64,000 nucleotides of DNA from Thiodiazotropha sp037384425 (GCA_037384425.1 JARROA010000011.1:1-64000); one strand, 5' to 3'. Shown: positions 52,001 through 60,242, numbered from the stretch's first letter. Notes: generated by a model not told the origin, from the sequence alone. Numbers and translations are program-made.

Positions 52001-52168
52001 ACCATCCTGGCACTGCTGCCTCTCGCCTTAGGTGTCGGCGAGGGGGCTGATGCCCAGGCGCCGCTGGCGCGTGCGGTGGTGGGTGGCTTGACTGTCTCAA
52101 CGCTGATTACCCTGGTGTTGATTCCGGCTGTGTATTCACTGTTTCACCGGGATCATGCAGGGTCATAA
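49082..52168 (+). CDS. RND efflux pump permease, pump 3 (DS variant)
   Basis: A 1028-residue RND pump with the standard 12-helix, two-loop plan. It starts MSLARASVRRPIFTTML like MdtB/OqxB-type pumps. TM4 reads GMMVDSSVVVLENI: the first relay Asp is kept, the second is Ser. TM10 has GIVVNNAILLVDQ. It is coupled to its adaptor by ATGA, without an outer-membrane channel gene. In the window it is the third RND system, and all three differ at the TM4 pair. The substrate is unknown. Confidence 0.93.
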   Translation: MSLARASVRRPIFTTMLTLMVVVLGLVSLGRLQIDLLPSIELPTLTVRTSYEGADPVVMERLVTQIVEEIVGTVPGVEELTSTSYEGNSSVKVKFGWGTPLDAVAVDVRATLEDEVSELPDDIVGPRVSKFDVDTFPVVILGISSKLDPVELTQIVEDQVRYRFSRVPGVAQVDPWGGFTREVRVELDPAKLNALGLPLSDILDAIRDANLDLPAGKIERGPYEVTLRAPAEFGSLEQIRNTVIARQQGSVVSLGQIALVRDTYEKLTRIIRVNGEKGLRVAIRKQPEANTVEVARAVLEEVEKVNHAFPQIHITPVINQGNFIERAIGNVARSVLYGGALAVLVLLFFLRNLRSTLVISLAIPISVIATFGLLYFGGFTLNLMTLGGLALGVGMMVDSSVVVLENIFRRQQEERETPAEASVHGTGEVASAVIAGTVTTLVIFLPLIFVQGVSGVLFKELAYVIMFALFCALLVSLSLVPMLGSRLLKGSGIDAAGAAAGAFSGLSQLAGGLFSGLENAYRQLLESVLRHKLTTIISALTLFLGSLLLTPYIGTEFIPPSDEGEVRVTGEMEVGTRLELVDRQTRLLEAQVFAAVPETVSSVVSVYTSGTRGSSKAKGEIRLNLGPAKDRARSNQQIADDLRKQLANGIPGMKIRVRAPQGQFLLERLLDTVEGVTVEVRGFDLASLDLLAKQVEAAVKDVSGVTDVELSREAGIPQQEIHVDRQKVSDLGLSVRDVTEVIETAVAGSKAGEYRVAGNSYRILVQLEAAEKRSIDEILDLTLSTPSGEQVALRNLVSTSAGEGPVTIERKDQQRLVTVTANVAERDLGSVAADIQQRLDTIARPVGYDMIIAGNYEEQQKSFDELVISLLLALLLVYMVLASQYESFGDPLVVMLSVPLAAIGVVLTLLLTDTTLNLQSAIGCIMLGGIVVNNAILLVDQAGRLRREGMATDRALVEAGRRRLRPVLMTTLTTILALLPLALGVGEGADAQAPLARAVVGGLTVSTLITLVLIPAVYSLFHRDHAGS

Positions 52169-52569
52169 GCCGATTGAATCAACTTTGAAGCATTGGCAGT
52201 TGATGCGGTGACGACATTCGTAGCGAGTGCTGGGATTGCCTGAATGGAGCATCCGACCTACTCGCTTTTGTTTAGGATCAATTCAGTCTATTTATAGTTT
52301 ATATAAGGTAAATTGATTCCTCTGATCCAGATAAATGAGACGATTAAAGCTTCATGGTGAATTTGCCGAAATAGAGTCTGTAGGCGTTGACGGAGTCGAT
52401 GTGTCCACGAAAGCGTGCTGCTTGAGCGAGTTGCGGTAACCCAAAACGTAGTGAACCACCATTTACCAAACCTTATCTGTCACCGATATTTGCCTGTATT
52501 TGCCTTATTTTCGGGCTATCCCGGTTTGCAGAAACAGACTGCGATAGTGACCAAAGGGCCTGCATTGCC
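52169..52569 (+). other. Gene-free spacer, AT-rich
   Basis: About 400 bases between pump 3 and the diguanylate cyclase gene. It contains an AT-rich stretch (52280-52320) that could hold the promoter, but no confident -35/-10, hairpin or small gene was found. Base composition drops here relative to the upstream genes. Confidence 0.6.
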
Positions 52570-54360
52570 ATGTCTGGTAAAGACACTTTCCCAAGTTTGA
52601 CTGTTTGGCGCATCAACGCCGGCATATGGGTTTTGCTCGCTAACTTGTTGGTACTGAGTTTGCTGGTCGAGGACGCCTATGCCCAGCGCAAAAAGAGGAT
52701 TCTCGTTCTCCATTCGTATCATCAGGGACTGGAATGGACCGATAATATTACCCGAGGAATACAGTCGGCTTTTGCGCCGTTCCAGAAGCGCTATGAAATT
52801 CACTATGAGTATCTGGATTCAAAGCGGAATGCCGGTCGTGAATATATCGAGGAGGTGACCCGGTTTATTTCGACCATAAACAAGAATATCACCTATGAGG
52901 CGATCATCGCGACAGACAATAACGCTTTGAAGATGATCAATGAAGGTAAAATCACCTTCTCCGGTCAACCCCCCATTGTGTTCTGCGGCATCAACAATTA
53001 CAGCAAAGAGTTGACCAGTTCCATCGGCAACGTAACAGGAATTACCGAGAAGACCGACCACCAGGCAACTCTCGAGTTGATGTTTAAACTGCATCCAGAC
53101 AGGCGGCATGTGCTGGTGATCGTTGACAACACGCCAACCGGTGATGCCATTCGGGAGGAACTGAAAGCCATTGAGCCACTTTATGAGAATAAAGTTGACT
53201 TCGAATATTACAGAGACTTTCTCCTGGAGGATGTTCCGGCCAAACTGGAGGGATTGGGCAAGAACGATATCATCTATCTGACGACATTCAACCGGGATCG
53301 GAAGAACAACTTCATCTCCTATACGGAAGGGATCGAAATGATCCAAAGAAGTACGGATGTTCCGATCTACGGTTCATGGGACTTCTATCTCGGCAAGGGG
53401 GTTGTGGGAGGAAAAATCACATCCGGCTTTTATCAAGGTCAAGCGGCGGGTGCGCTGGCACTAAGTATACTTCAAGGGTACCAAGCTAAAGATCTTGCGG
53501 TAGTGACAAGTGGTCAAACCCGGTATATGTTCGATTACGAACAGCTGCAAAAATATGGTATCAGTGAATTATCGCTGCCGAACGACAGCATTATCATCAA
53601 TTCTCCCCCTACCGCTTTCGAAAAATACAAAGCGTTTCTCCTGGGAATAACGGTCCTCTCTATTTTCATCGCAGTGGTGATTTTGTGGAAATACAGAAGG
53701 CAGCAGTCCATCCTGAAGGCTAAGCACGCCTTGGCCATGGAGCTTGAAAAGCAGGTACACGAAAGAACTCGGGCGTTGGAAGTCGCCAATCAGGAATTGG
53801 CGCGGTTATCGAATCTGGATGCGTTGACGAACATCTACAACCGACGCTATTTTGATGATGTTTTGCAAAAGGAGATACATCGCTTGCAACGCGCATCGAG
53901 TCATCTCTCGCTTTTGTTTTGCGATATCGATTTTTTCAAAATGTACAACGATACATATGGACATGTGGCTGGTGACGGCTGCATACACACCATCGCCAAG
54001 GCCATACAGGCACACTGCAAACGGGATTCAGATGTCGTAGCCCGCTATGGCGGTGAAGAGTTTGGCGTCATTCTGCCAAACACAAATGCAGAGGAAGCAG
54101 TGGCCATTGCGGAAGCCATATGCCGTGACATTGAGCAGAAACAGATTGCTCATTCAGCATCACCGATCAAAGATGTTGTTTCAATAAGTATCGGCGTTGC
54201 CTCACTGGTGCCGGATGTTCATACCTCGCCGCGCGATCTTATCGAGCTTGTGGACGAAGCGCTGTACCAGAGCAAGCGCAATGGGCGGGACCAAGTCAGT
54301 CTCAAACTGACTGCCGGAGACAATTCACTTAATCCAATCACTAGTAAGCTCCTAGTGTAG
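52570..54360 (+). CDS. Membrane diguanylate cyclase with periplasmic ABC-type binding domain
   Basis: A 596-residue protein. A signal anchor (about 18-38) is followed by a periplasmic substrate-binding domain of the ABC_sub_bind type (44-345; RKKRILVLHSYHQGLEWTDN is characteristic), then TM2 (about 355-377), a short coiled coil (388-418) and a GGDEF domain (420-580). The active site is YGGEEF (494-498), and an inhibitory RxxD (RDSD) lies five residues before it. So it should make c-di-GMP in response to a periplasmic ligand, with product inhibition. Ligand is unknown. Codon use is less GC-rich than in the upstream genes. Confidence 0.9.
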   Translation: MSGKDTFPSLTVWRINAGIWVLLANLLVLSLLVEDAYAQRKKRILVLHSYHQGLEWTDNITRGIQSAFAPFQKRYEIHYEYLDSKRNAGREYIEEVTRFISTINKNITYEAIIATDNNALKMINEGKITFSGQPPIVFCGINNYSKELTSSIGNVTGITEKTDHQATLELMFKLHPDRRHVLVIVDNTPTGDAIREELKAIEPLYENKVDFEYYRDFLLEDVPAKLEGLGKNDIIYLTTFNRDRKNNFISYTEGIEMIQRSTDVPIYGSWDFYLGKGVVGGKITSGFYQGQAAGALALSILQGYQAKDLAVVTSGQTRYMFDYEQLQKYGISELSLPNDSIIINSPPTAFEKYKAFLLGITVLSIFIAVVILWKYRRQQSILKAKHALAMELEKQVHERTRALEVANQELARLSNLDALTNIYNRRYFDDVLQKEIHRLQRASSHLSLLFCDIDFFKMYNDTYGHVAGDGCIHTIAKAIQAHCKRDSDVVARYGGEEFGVILPNTNAEEAVAIAEAICRDIEQKQIAHSASPIKDVVSISIGVASLVPDVHTSPRDLIELVDEALYQSKRNGRDQVSLKLTAGDNSLNPITSKLLV

Positions 54361-54552
54361 CCTGTTCTATTCCGTCAACAGTGCTTAAGAAATAGTCAAA
54401 CGAATAAAGGGGCCGTTTTTAATTGCGGACTCGTTAAACTCGGGATTTCCGGGAGCGCATCTCATAAATTATGCAGAGAATAACACTCTGACTGCTTTTC
54501 TGCTTCTAGCGTATAAGTGTTTTGATTTAGAAATAATAGCGAGAAGGTTTAC

Positions 54553-55488
54553 ATGGAATCAACAAAAGACAACATCAATCTGCCAGATGAAGACGGCTAC
54601 TATAAGATTCATCGTGCTGTTTGCGAGTGTGATGCGAAAAATAAAGATATCAAGAGCCTTTTGAGACTAGGGGCGGATATTGAATCGCTAAACCCTGAAG
54701 GAAGAACCGCTCTTCATCTTGCGTGCCTTGCGGGGCACTTTCATCTGGTAAAGTTACTGATTTGTGAAGGTGCAAATGTCAATGCAATTGATAATGAAGG
54801 CCATACCCCGATTTTCATGGCTGTTGAAGGGAGCAATAGCTCAATCAATTTACTAGTGGATGCAGGGGCAGATATTGATCATATCAATCATGGCAATCAG
54901 ACAGCTCTGATGCACGCATGTGAAATTGGAAAGGTAGGAGCAGTTAAATACTTATGTGAATTAGGAGCGAACGCAAGGATTGATGAATTCTCATCAAAGA
55001 GCCTGATCAGGCTAACTTTGGAATCTATAAAAAGTTTGTCATATACGAACGCACTGCAAATGCTGAGGGCTCTGGTTAAAGCCGGTGCAACTGTCGACGC
55101 GGTTGATGTCACGAATGGTCAAACAGAGTTACATGTCATAGCAGAACGTACCCGAAATCGTTGGTTTGGAAAACAATACTTCGATTTGTTGAAATACCTG
55201 ATCAATTCCGGTGCCAATCCATGGCGTTACGATGACAACAATACATCGCCATTGTCTTTGATGGACGAGGCGGGATTGAAACTGCTCAGGCCGGCTCTAA
55301 AGCGGTATCTCAAGGGGAAAGAGCTTGCAGTGGTTACTGGGATAAAAACCGTTGTGGAACTCAAGGCGTTTTTCTTTAATCAAAACAAATTAACCAAGCG
55401 AGAGGTCTATGAACTACTGCTGGAAGGCACGCCAGCAAAACAACATTTTGAAGAGGCATTGGCTTTGCCTTCTCCGATCGACACGTAA
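54553..55488 (+). CDS. Ankyrin-repeat protein
   Basis: A 311-residue soluble protein with about six ankyrin repeats. The clearest are EGRTALHLACLAGHFHLVKL, EGHTPIFMAVEG and GNQTALMHACEIGKVGAVKY, plus a later NGQTELHVIAERT and a repeat around YDDNNTSPLSLMDEAG. The last 70 residues are helical and non-repeat. No signal peptide is visible. It is notably AT-richer than most of the window, so it may be acquired. An AAGG precedes the ATG at good spacing. Binding partner unknown. Confidence 0.85.
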   Translation: MESTKDNINLPDEDGYYKIHRAVCECDAKNKDIKSLLRLGADIESLNPEGRTALHLACLAGHFHLVKLLICEGANVNAIDNEGHTPIFMAVEGSNSSINLLVDAGADIDHINHGNQTALMHACEIGKVGAVKYLCELGANARIDEFSSKSLIRLTLESIKSLSYTNALQMLRALVKAGATVDAVDVTNGQTELHVIAERTRNRWFGKQYFDLLKYLINSGANPWRYDDNNTSPLSLMDEAGLKLLRPALKRYLKGKELAVVTGIKTVVELKAFFFNQNKLTKREVYELLLEGTPAKQHFEEALALPSPIDT

Positions 55489-55674
55489 CGAACAAATGTA
55501 GCCAGAACTGAATGGCACTTACTTGAATCATGTTATGGTACGCCAAACCGCACCGTAATCCTTTGACTATCCTTACACCATTTCGCTTAAGTTAGTGCCG
55601 TACGGGGCGCAGCCGTATTTTGCATGAAATTAGCTCAATGAAAGGATAATGTTTAAGCGGGTCAGTGTTTAAGC

Positions 55675-55700
55675 GGGTCAGAGTAATTTTACTCTGACCC
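55675..55700. repeat. Family D palindrome
   Basis: GGGTCAGAGTAA-TT-TTACTCTGACCC is a perfect 12-bp-arm inverted repeat, followed by CCTGAGGTCGC. A diverged version with the same flanks is at 57411-57434. Such palindromes commonly flank REP-associated (Y1) transposase genes. Confidence 0.85.
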
Positions 55701-55830
55701 CTGAGGTCGCAAGATAGTTTTCCGCCTCTTTCATAGCGTATCCCCCACTTCGATAGGTACTTGCCAGAGCATCTTTCCGGTGCCCGCTTTGCTTTATTAT
55801 AAGACGCAATGGGTCGAGGCATTTACCTGC
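55678..55830 (-). pseudogene. Possible C-terminal relic of a REP-associated Y1 transposase
   Basis: On the minus strand a short frame reads HRKDALASTYRSGGYAMKEA, then a decayed stretch, and stops inside the family D palindrome. Y1 REP transposases end in a DnaA/HTH-like segment of the type R(x)5AYxSGGYTMKEIGxHF, which this matches. No N-terminal catalytic part (HUH) was found upstream. The identification rests on about 20 residues. Confidence 0.35.
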
Positions 55831-56151
55831 ACGGTGACTGTATGAAATGGATGCAGGGCTAATTAACTTTAGCCTCAGGGATCGATGAAATAGCAAATCG
55901 ATCCGTTGGATTCGTAACGATATCCGAATGGTTTGTCGTGCGCTTCAGGTGACTGTGCTCACCAGACAAACCGTATGGTCAGACATCGCTAAAGATATGT
56001 AGTCGGCGCGATAGTATCTGAAGGTCGTGTCAAAGCTGGCTTTTATGCGTGAAAAGCAAAAAAGTTACCCCAGAGTGACCGTTGCGTGAGATTCGATCTC
56101 TAGGATTTCAATTGCAGTAACAATCCGAAACCACATATGGAGAACAGATCG

Positions 56152-57279
56152 ATGAAAGCGAAATCACAAACGGCGAGAAGTCTGCGATATCTGGTGTTGG
56201 CGCTGATATTTCCACTGACCGCAGTGGCCGGAGAGAGGACCATTGGTGCTGTCTACACCATGACCAATGCATTTGAAGGCAATGAGGTGCTTGTCTTCAA
56301 TCGGGACAGGCGCGGTGAGCTGACCCCGGTGGGCGCGTTCGATACAGAGGGATTGGGTACGAGCGCAGGGCTTGGCAATCAGGGGGCGGTCATACTGGAT
56401 CCTGCCAACCGCTGGCTGTTTGCCGTCAATCCGGGCAGTAACGATGTATCGGTGTTTGCTGTAGAAGATGACGGCCTGACCCTTGTCGATAAGGCGCCGT
56501 CCAATGGACTGCAGCCGATCAGTCTGACCTATGCGCATAATCTGCTGTACGTGTTGAATGCCGGTGGTGCGGTCGGTGGTAGTGATGCCATTTCCGGATT
56601 TACAGTCGATGAAGATGGGACTCTGACGCCGATTCCAGGCTCTACACTCCCGCTCAGCGCGGATGCGACGGGACCTGCCCAAATCCAGTTCAACTCTGAC
56701 GGTGATGTGCTGGTAGTGACGGAGAAGGGTACTGACCTGATCGATACCTATACCGTTGATAGCGCTGGTATTCCAACCGGGCCGAATGTACAGGTCTCGT
56801 CCGGTGTCACCCCTTTTGGTTTTGCATTCGGCAAGAGAGATGAGTTATTTGTCTCCGAAGCGGCCGGTGGTGCACAAGGGCTGAGTTCTGTGTCCTCCTA
56901 TGCCTTGGACGATAGTGGATTGCTGAGTGTGATTGATCCGAGTGTGGGTACCACGGAAACAGCGGCCTGCTGGGTGGTGGTCAGCAATGACGGGCGCTAT
57001 GCCTATACGACCAATGCGGGCAGCGATACGGTGTCGGGATACGAGATCGGCTTTGACGGTTCGCTGAAATTGATTGATCGCAACGGCCGTACCGGTCGAA
57101 CAGGCAGAGGCAGTGCGCCGATCGATATGTCGTTGAGCAATGACGGTCGGAATCTCTATACGCTCAACTCAGGCAATTCTTCGATCAGTGTTTTTCGTGT
57201 CAAACGCGATGGAGATCTGCAGAGAATGCACGCCCTGTGGGATCTGCCCGTCACAGCGAATGGACTGGCTGCGCGTTGA
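56152..57279 (+). CDS. Exported lactonase-type beta-propeller protein
   Basis: About 375 residues from ATG 56152 (GGAGA at eight bases; an earlier ATG at 56137 is possible). The signal peptide ends near AVA-GE. The mature part is a seven-bladed propeller of the Pgl/YbhE type: repeated blades such as LFAVNPGSNDVSVFAVEDDG, YVLNAGG..GSDAISGFTVDEDG, AYTTNAGSDTVSGYEIGFDG and LYTLNSGNSSISVFRVKRDG. Cytoplasmic homologues hydrolyse 6-phosphogluconolactone, but an exported one probably has another substrate. It is a single gene. Confidence 0.88.
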   Translation: MKAKSQTARSLRYLVLALIFPLTAVAGERTIGAVYTMTNAFEGNEVLVFNRDRRGELTPVGAFDTEGLGTSAGLGNQGAVILDPANRWLFAVNPGSNDVSVFAVEDDGLTLVDKAPSNGLQPISLTYAHNLLYVLNAGGAVGGSDAISGFTVDEDGTLTPIPGSTLPLSADATGPAQIQFNSDGDVLVVTEKGTDLIDTYTVDSAGIPTGPNVQVSSGVTPFGFAFGKRDELFVSEAAGGAQGLSSVSSYALDDSGLLSVIDPSVGTTETAACWVVVSNDGRYAYTTNAGSDTVSGYEIGFDGSLKLIDRNGRTGRTGRGSAPIDMSLSNDGRNLYTLNSGNSSISVFRVKRDGDLQRMHALWDLPVTANGLAAR

Positions 57280-57410
57280 TTCAATGATGTGACATAACCG
57301 CAACGTGTTTTAACTGCATGAGTACGAGGATACTCATCTTACTTTAACTGGGTGATGGGTATCCTCGACATCAATCGGCCGTTGATGAGACCTCTTTTGC
57401 TGTTGAAGCG

Positions 57411-57434
57411 GGGTAAGAGTAACTTTACTCTAAC
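57411..57434. repeat. Family D palindrome, diverged copy
   Basis: GGTAAGAGTAACTTTACTCTAACC is an imperfect palindrome with flanks (TGTTGAAGCGG on the left, TCTGAGGCCGCAGTAG on the right) that match those of the copy at 55675 over about 45 bases. It lies in the 317-base spacer before the TraB/GumN gene; nothing else is seen there. Confidence 0.7.
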
Positions 57435-57596
57435 CTCTGAGGCCGCAGTAGCCGCGGCAGGAGGCAGCCAGTGGAATCGGGGGCAGCAGTGGACTACGAC
57501 AGGTGCGCAGGCGAGTACATCAGGCGGGTATCTCAGTGCGAGTCCACCCGGCCCCGACCGTGGCTGATACGGCTGACGCTATCTAGATCCCGTCTG

Positions 57597-59087
57597 GTGG
57601 CGACCTTCGCACGCCGACGCCGTATGCTCGGCGCCTCCGTGCTCCTGCTCGTGGCACCGGTATGCGTCGCCGCGGATAGCTGCGAGCCGTTTCGCTACCA
57701 CACGATTCAAACGCCGGCTGTGGTGCCGGAAGCCGACAGCTTCCTCCTTGCCGTGCAGCGCGAAAACATCGCTCCCAGTTTTCTACTCGGCACTTTTCAC
57801 TCCGCCGATCCGCGTGTGCGGGAGCGGTGGGAACCGGTGTCGTTGCTGTTCGCCACCGGTCGCATACGACTGATGTTCACCGAGCGTGCCGCCGATCCGC
57901 CCCTGGGCGGAGCCGGTGATCCACGCTTGCTGCCCGCGGGAGAGAGCCTGCGCGCACAGATGGAGCGTCTCGGACTGGGTGAGCGCTTCGCGGCCGAGGC
58001 GGCCCGTCACGGATCTCTGGGCAGCGCCTTCGATCGCTTACGGCCCTGGGTGGCGGCGGCGCTCATCGAGCAGGGTCCGGCTCGTGTGTTCCCGGAGAAC
58101 ATACGCATCCTGGACGACCTGTTGCGCCGTTATGCCGAGGTACTGAGTGTCCCGGTGCAACCCTTGGAGAGTTTGAAGTCTCTCTCCGCCAAACAGGACG
58201 AAGTCCTGGGAGCGGGCGACCAGCGGGCGTTGCTGGCCGCTGCACTGTGTAATACTGAGGTATCCACGCGTCTAGTGGATGAATTGACCTCAGACTACGC
58301 GGCCAACGATCCGGCCGCTTTCTACCACACCATGGCTAGCCTCGGCGGCGCCGATCCCGATCTGGAGAGGCGAGTGATGTCAGGCCTGGTAGAGGCGCGT
58401 ACCGACAATTTCTGGCAGCGCCTTGAGCCTGAGCTGGCAAAGGGTGGCGTACTGGTGGCGGTCGGCAACCTGCACCTGCTGGGGAAGGGGGGGCTCGCGA
58501 AACGTCTTGCCGAAGCTGGCTTCACCACAACGGCCCTGGAGCCGGAGCGGTTGCGGGTGTCGCTGGACCCGGAGCAGGTGCCCGGGCTCACCGGCTGGGT
58601 GACCAACTGGCTCGCCAGTGACGATGGGTCGTCGCAGGCCGACTTCACAGGAGTGCGTATCGAGCCCCGCTCGATCGTGACCCTGCGCCGCCGGCTCTGC
58701 CCCGGGCAGCGCTGCCGTACCGACGGCACCTATATCGCCGCCGAACAGCGGATCATCCTTACAACGGGCATCTACGCCCAGCTTCTCGTCGGCGGTGCGG
58801 CGCCCAGGGCGGAGTTTCGTGACGGTGCGCTGGTACTCTCGGGCAGGCGGGCACCGCATACCGAGGACGAGGCCGTTGCTTACGCGGAGAGCATCCTGGT
58901 GCGTGAGCTCGTACGCCACGTGCTGCATCGGGCGGGAACGGCGGAGCCTGCGGAAGAGTCGTCCATCCACTGTCGCGCGAACCGTATCCTGCACCGCGCT
59001 TCCCTGGCTCAGGATGCGTACCTGCGTCACCGCGGCTCCCGTGTCCGTGCCCACGTCTTCGCCCTGGATGCGCGCTGCGACCATTAG
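57597..59087 (+). CDS. TraB/GumN-family protein with extra C-terminal domain
   Basis: About 496 residues from a GTG at 57597, chosen because it gives the positive n-region ARRRR before the signal peptide core; ATG 57624 is the alternative and neither has a clear ribosome site. The first domain (about 45-315) is TraB/GumN: SFLLGTFHSADPRV near the start and VLVAVGNLHLLGKGGLAKRL at the end, the two GT[FH]H/GxxHL-type motifs. The last 170 residues are separate, Cys-containing (RRRLCPGQRC) with ESILVRELVRHVLHRAG. That resembles a zinc-peptidase HELVHH helix with the histidines changed (DUF6647-like). Much more GC-rich than its upstream neighbours. Confidence 0.75.
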   Translation: MATFARRRRMLGASVLLLVAPVCVAADSCEPFRYHTIQTPAVVPEADSFLLAVQRENIAPSFLLGTFHSADPRVRERWEPVSLLFATGRIRLMFTERAADPPLGGAGDPRLLPAGESLRAQMERLGLGERFAAEAARHGSLGSAFDRLRPWVAAALIEQGPARVFPENIRILDDLLRRYAEVLSVPVQPLESLKSLSAKQDEVLGAGDQRALLAAALCNTEVSTRLVDELTSDYAANDPAAFYHTMASLGGADPDLERRVMSGLVEARTDNFWQRLEPELAKGGVLVAVGNLHLLGKGGLAKRLAEAGFTTTALEPERLRVSLDPEQVPGLTGWVTNWLASDDGSSQADFTGVRIEPRSIVTLRRRLCPGQRCRTDGTYIAAEQRIILTTGIYAQLLVGGAAPRAEFRDGALVLSGRRAPHTEDEAVAYAESILVRELVRHVLHRAGTAEPAEESSIHCRANRILHRASLAQDAYLRHRGSRVRAHVFALDARCDH

Positions 59088-59121
59088 CGGGGGTCCATTG
59101 CGCGTACAAAGGGGGCAGTGT

Positions 59122-59283
59122 CGAATAGCACTTACTTAAGCAGGGATTGTCGCTGATTTCGGGTCAACGGTGGGGCAGGGCCAAACCCTACACCTTGCAG
59201 CATAAGGTAGGGGCCCTGCTCCACCAAACAAGGTTGAATAGCACCCAAATATTCGATTACAGCTGTTAAGCAAGTGCCATTCA
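59122..59283. mobile_element. MITE-like element with inverted ends enclosing a family B palindrome
   Basis: The left end CGAATAGCACTTACTTAAGCA (from 59122) and the complement of the right end (TGAATGGCACTTGCTTAACA, to 59283) match at 15 of 17 core positions. Inside lies a family B repeat (59168-59225) and a third partial copy, TTGAATAGCACCC (59234). There is no coding capacity. The rest of 59088-59633 shows no gene. Confidence 0.55.
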
Positions 59284-59633
59284 GGTCAATCTGAGCTGCC
59301 AAGGCAACGAGGCGCAAATCTCAGCTTTGTCGTTATTCCTACCTCAATGCGTGTGACATGTTGGTTTCGCGACAGATTGGAGAATTTTTTATTCCTTCCA
59401 ATATCCAACCAAAATAGCAACTTAGTGCAGCCCTCGGATTTGGCAGGGAGTTTGCAAAAAAATGTTCGCATGCAATGTCTGACGGACAGCCTCGCGCAAT
59501 TTCCGGATATTCATGCCGGCGATTCGATGTCGCTCTTTGTTTATACCGTCTCCGCCGTGGAACCGGTGCTGCGATTTTCAGGCTCCTGGTACACCAGACA
59601 GTATGACTCCCATTTCCACAGGACCGAAGACTA

Positions 59634-59966
59634 ATGAAAACCACAGACAAGATTCGCATCCAACTAAAGGAGAACCCCGTCATTCTCTACATGAAGGGCA
59701 CGCCGGACGAACCCCGTTGCGGCTTTTCCGCCAAGGCGGCGGGCCTGCTCAAATCGAGCGGCTTCGGTTTCGCCTATGTGGATGTGCTGGCCAATCCCCC
59801 CATCATGGAGGCGCTGCCGGAGGTGTCGGATTTTCCAACCTTCCCGCAGCTTTTCATTCAAGGCGAGATCATCGGCGGCAGCGACATCGTGGAAGCCATG
59901 CTGGCCGCCGGCGAGCTACAACCGATGCTGGCAGGGACCGGTACCGTAGCGAAGACCGAAGCATGA
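59634..59966 (+). CDS. grxD: Monothiol glutaredoxin (GrxD/Grx4)
   Basis: A 110-residue monothiol glutaredoxin with the CGFS active site (29-32) in KGTPDEPRCGFSAKA, the TFPQLFIQGEIIGG glutathione-binding stretch and DIVEAM. These proteins hold a [2Fe-2S] cluster as a homodimer or with BolA, in iron-sulfur trafficking and iron sensing. The next gene is a BolA homologue with an ATGA overlap, which supports that pairing. Cytoplasmic. Confidence 0.96.
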   Translation: MKTTDKIRIQLKENPVILYMKGTPDEPRCGFSAKAAGLLKSSGFGFAYVDVLANPPIMEALPEVSDFPTFPQLFIQGEIIGGSDIVEAMLAAGELQPMLAGTGTVAKTEA

Positions 59967-60220
59967 CCGGGGAAGAGATTATACAACGGGTGCGTTCACT
60001 CTATCCGGATGCCATGGTGGATGTGGCAGGCGAGGATTGCAGCTTCGAGATCCATGTGATCAGCAAGGCCTTTGCCGGTCAGAATACCCTGCAGCGGCAA
60101 AAGCCCATTCTGGGTCTGTTCAAGGAGGACATCCGCAGCGGTGCTCTGCATGCCCTCTCCATCAAGGCCAAAACACCGTCTGAACTGGCAGACCAAACCG
60201 GCCTGATACAGATTGGATGA
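59963..60220 (+). CDS. BolA/IbaG-family protein
   Basis: An 85-residue BolA-fold protein. The start ATG at 59963 overlaps the grxD stop (ATGA). Features are MTGEEIIQRVRSLYPDAMVD, CSFEIHVISKAFAGQNTLQRQ with the conserved FxGxxxxxRQ-type turn, and ALHALSIKAKTPSEL. It most resembles IbaG/YrbA. Histidine and cysteine (Cys26, His31) positions could contribute to a shared cluster with GrxD. Part of a three-gene unit with the NafY-like gene 22 bases on. Confidence 0.93.
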   Translation: MTGEEIIQRVRSLYPDAMVDVAGEDCSFEIHVISKAFAGQNTLQRQKPILGLFKEDIRSGALHALSIKAKTPSELADQTGLIQIG

Positions 60221-60242
60221 AGTCTGAAATGGGAGTAGCTGG

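Larger units (their letters stand above)
55489..56151 (-). other. Spacer with repeats and a transposase remnant
   Basis: No intact gene. The region holds GAATGGCACTTACTTGA (55510-55526), also seen at the ends of the element at 59122. It also holds a tandem pair of GTTTAAGCGGGTCA (55651 and 55667, period 16), the family D palindrome, a likely transposase relic, and GGTTTGTC/GACAAACC arms at 55930-55972. It looks like a landing zone for small mobile elements. Confidence 0.65.

Noticed and set aside
55592..55822. 76-codon minus-strand frame (MPRPIASYNK...)
   Set aside because: A different frame over the same transposase relic and palindrome; the neighbouring frame fits the REP-transposase tail better.
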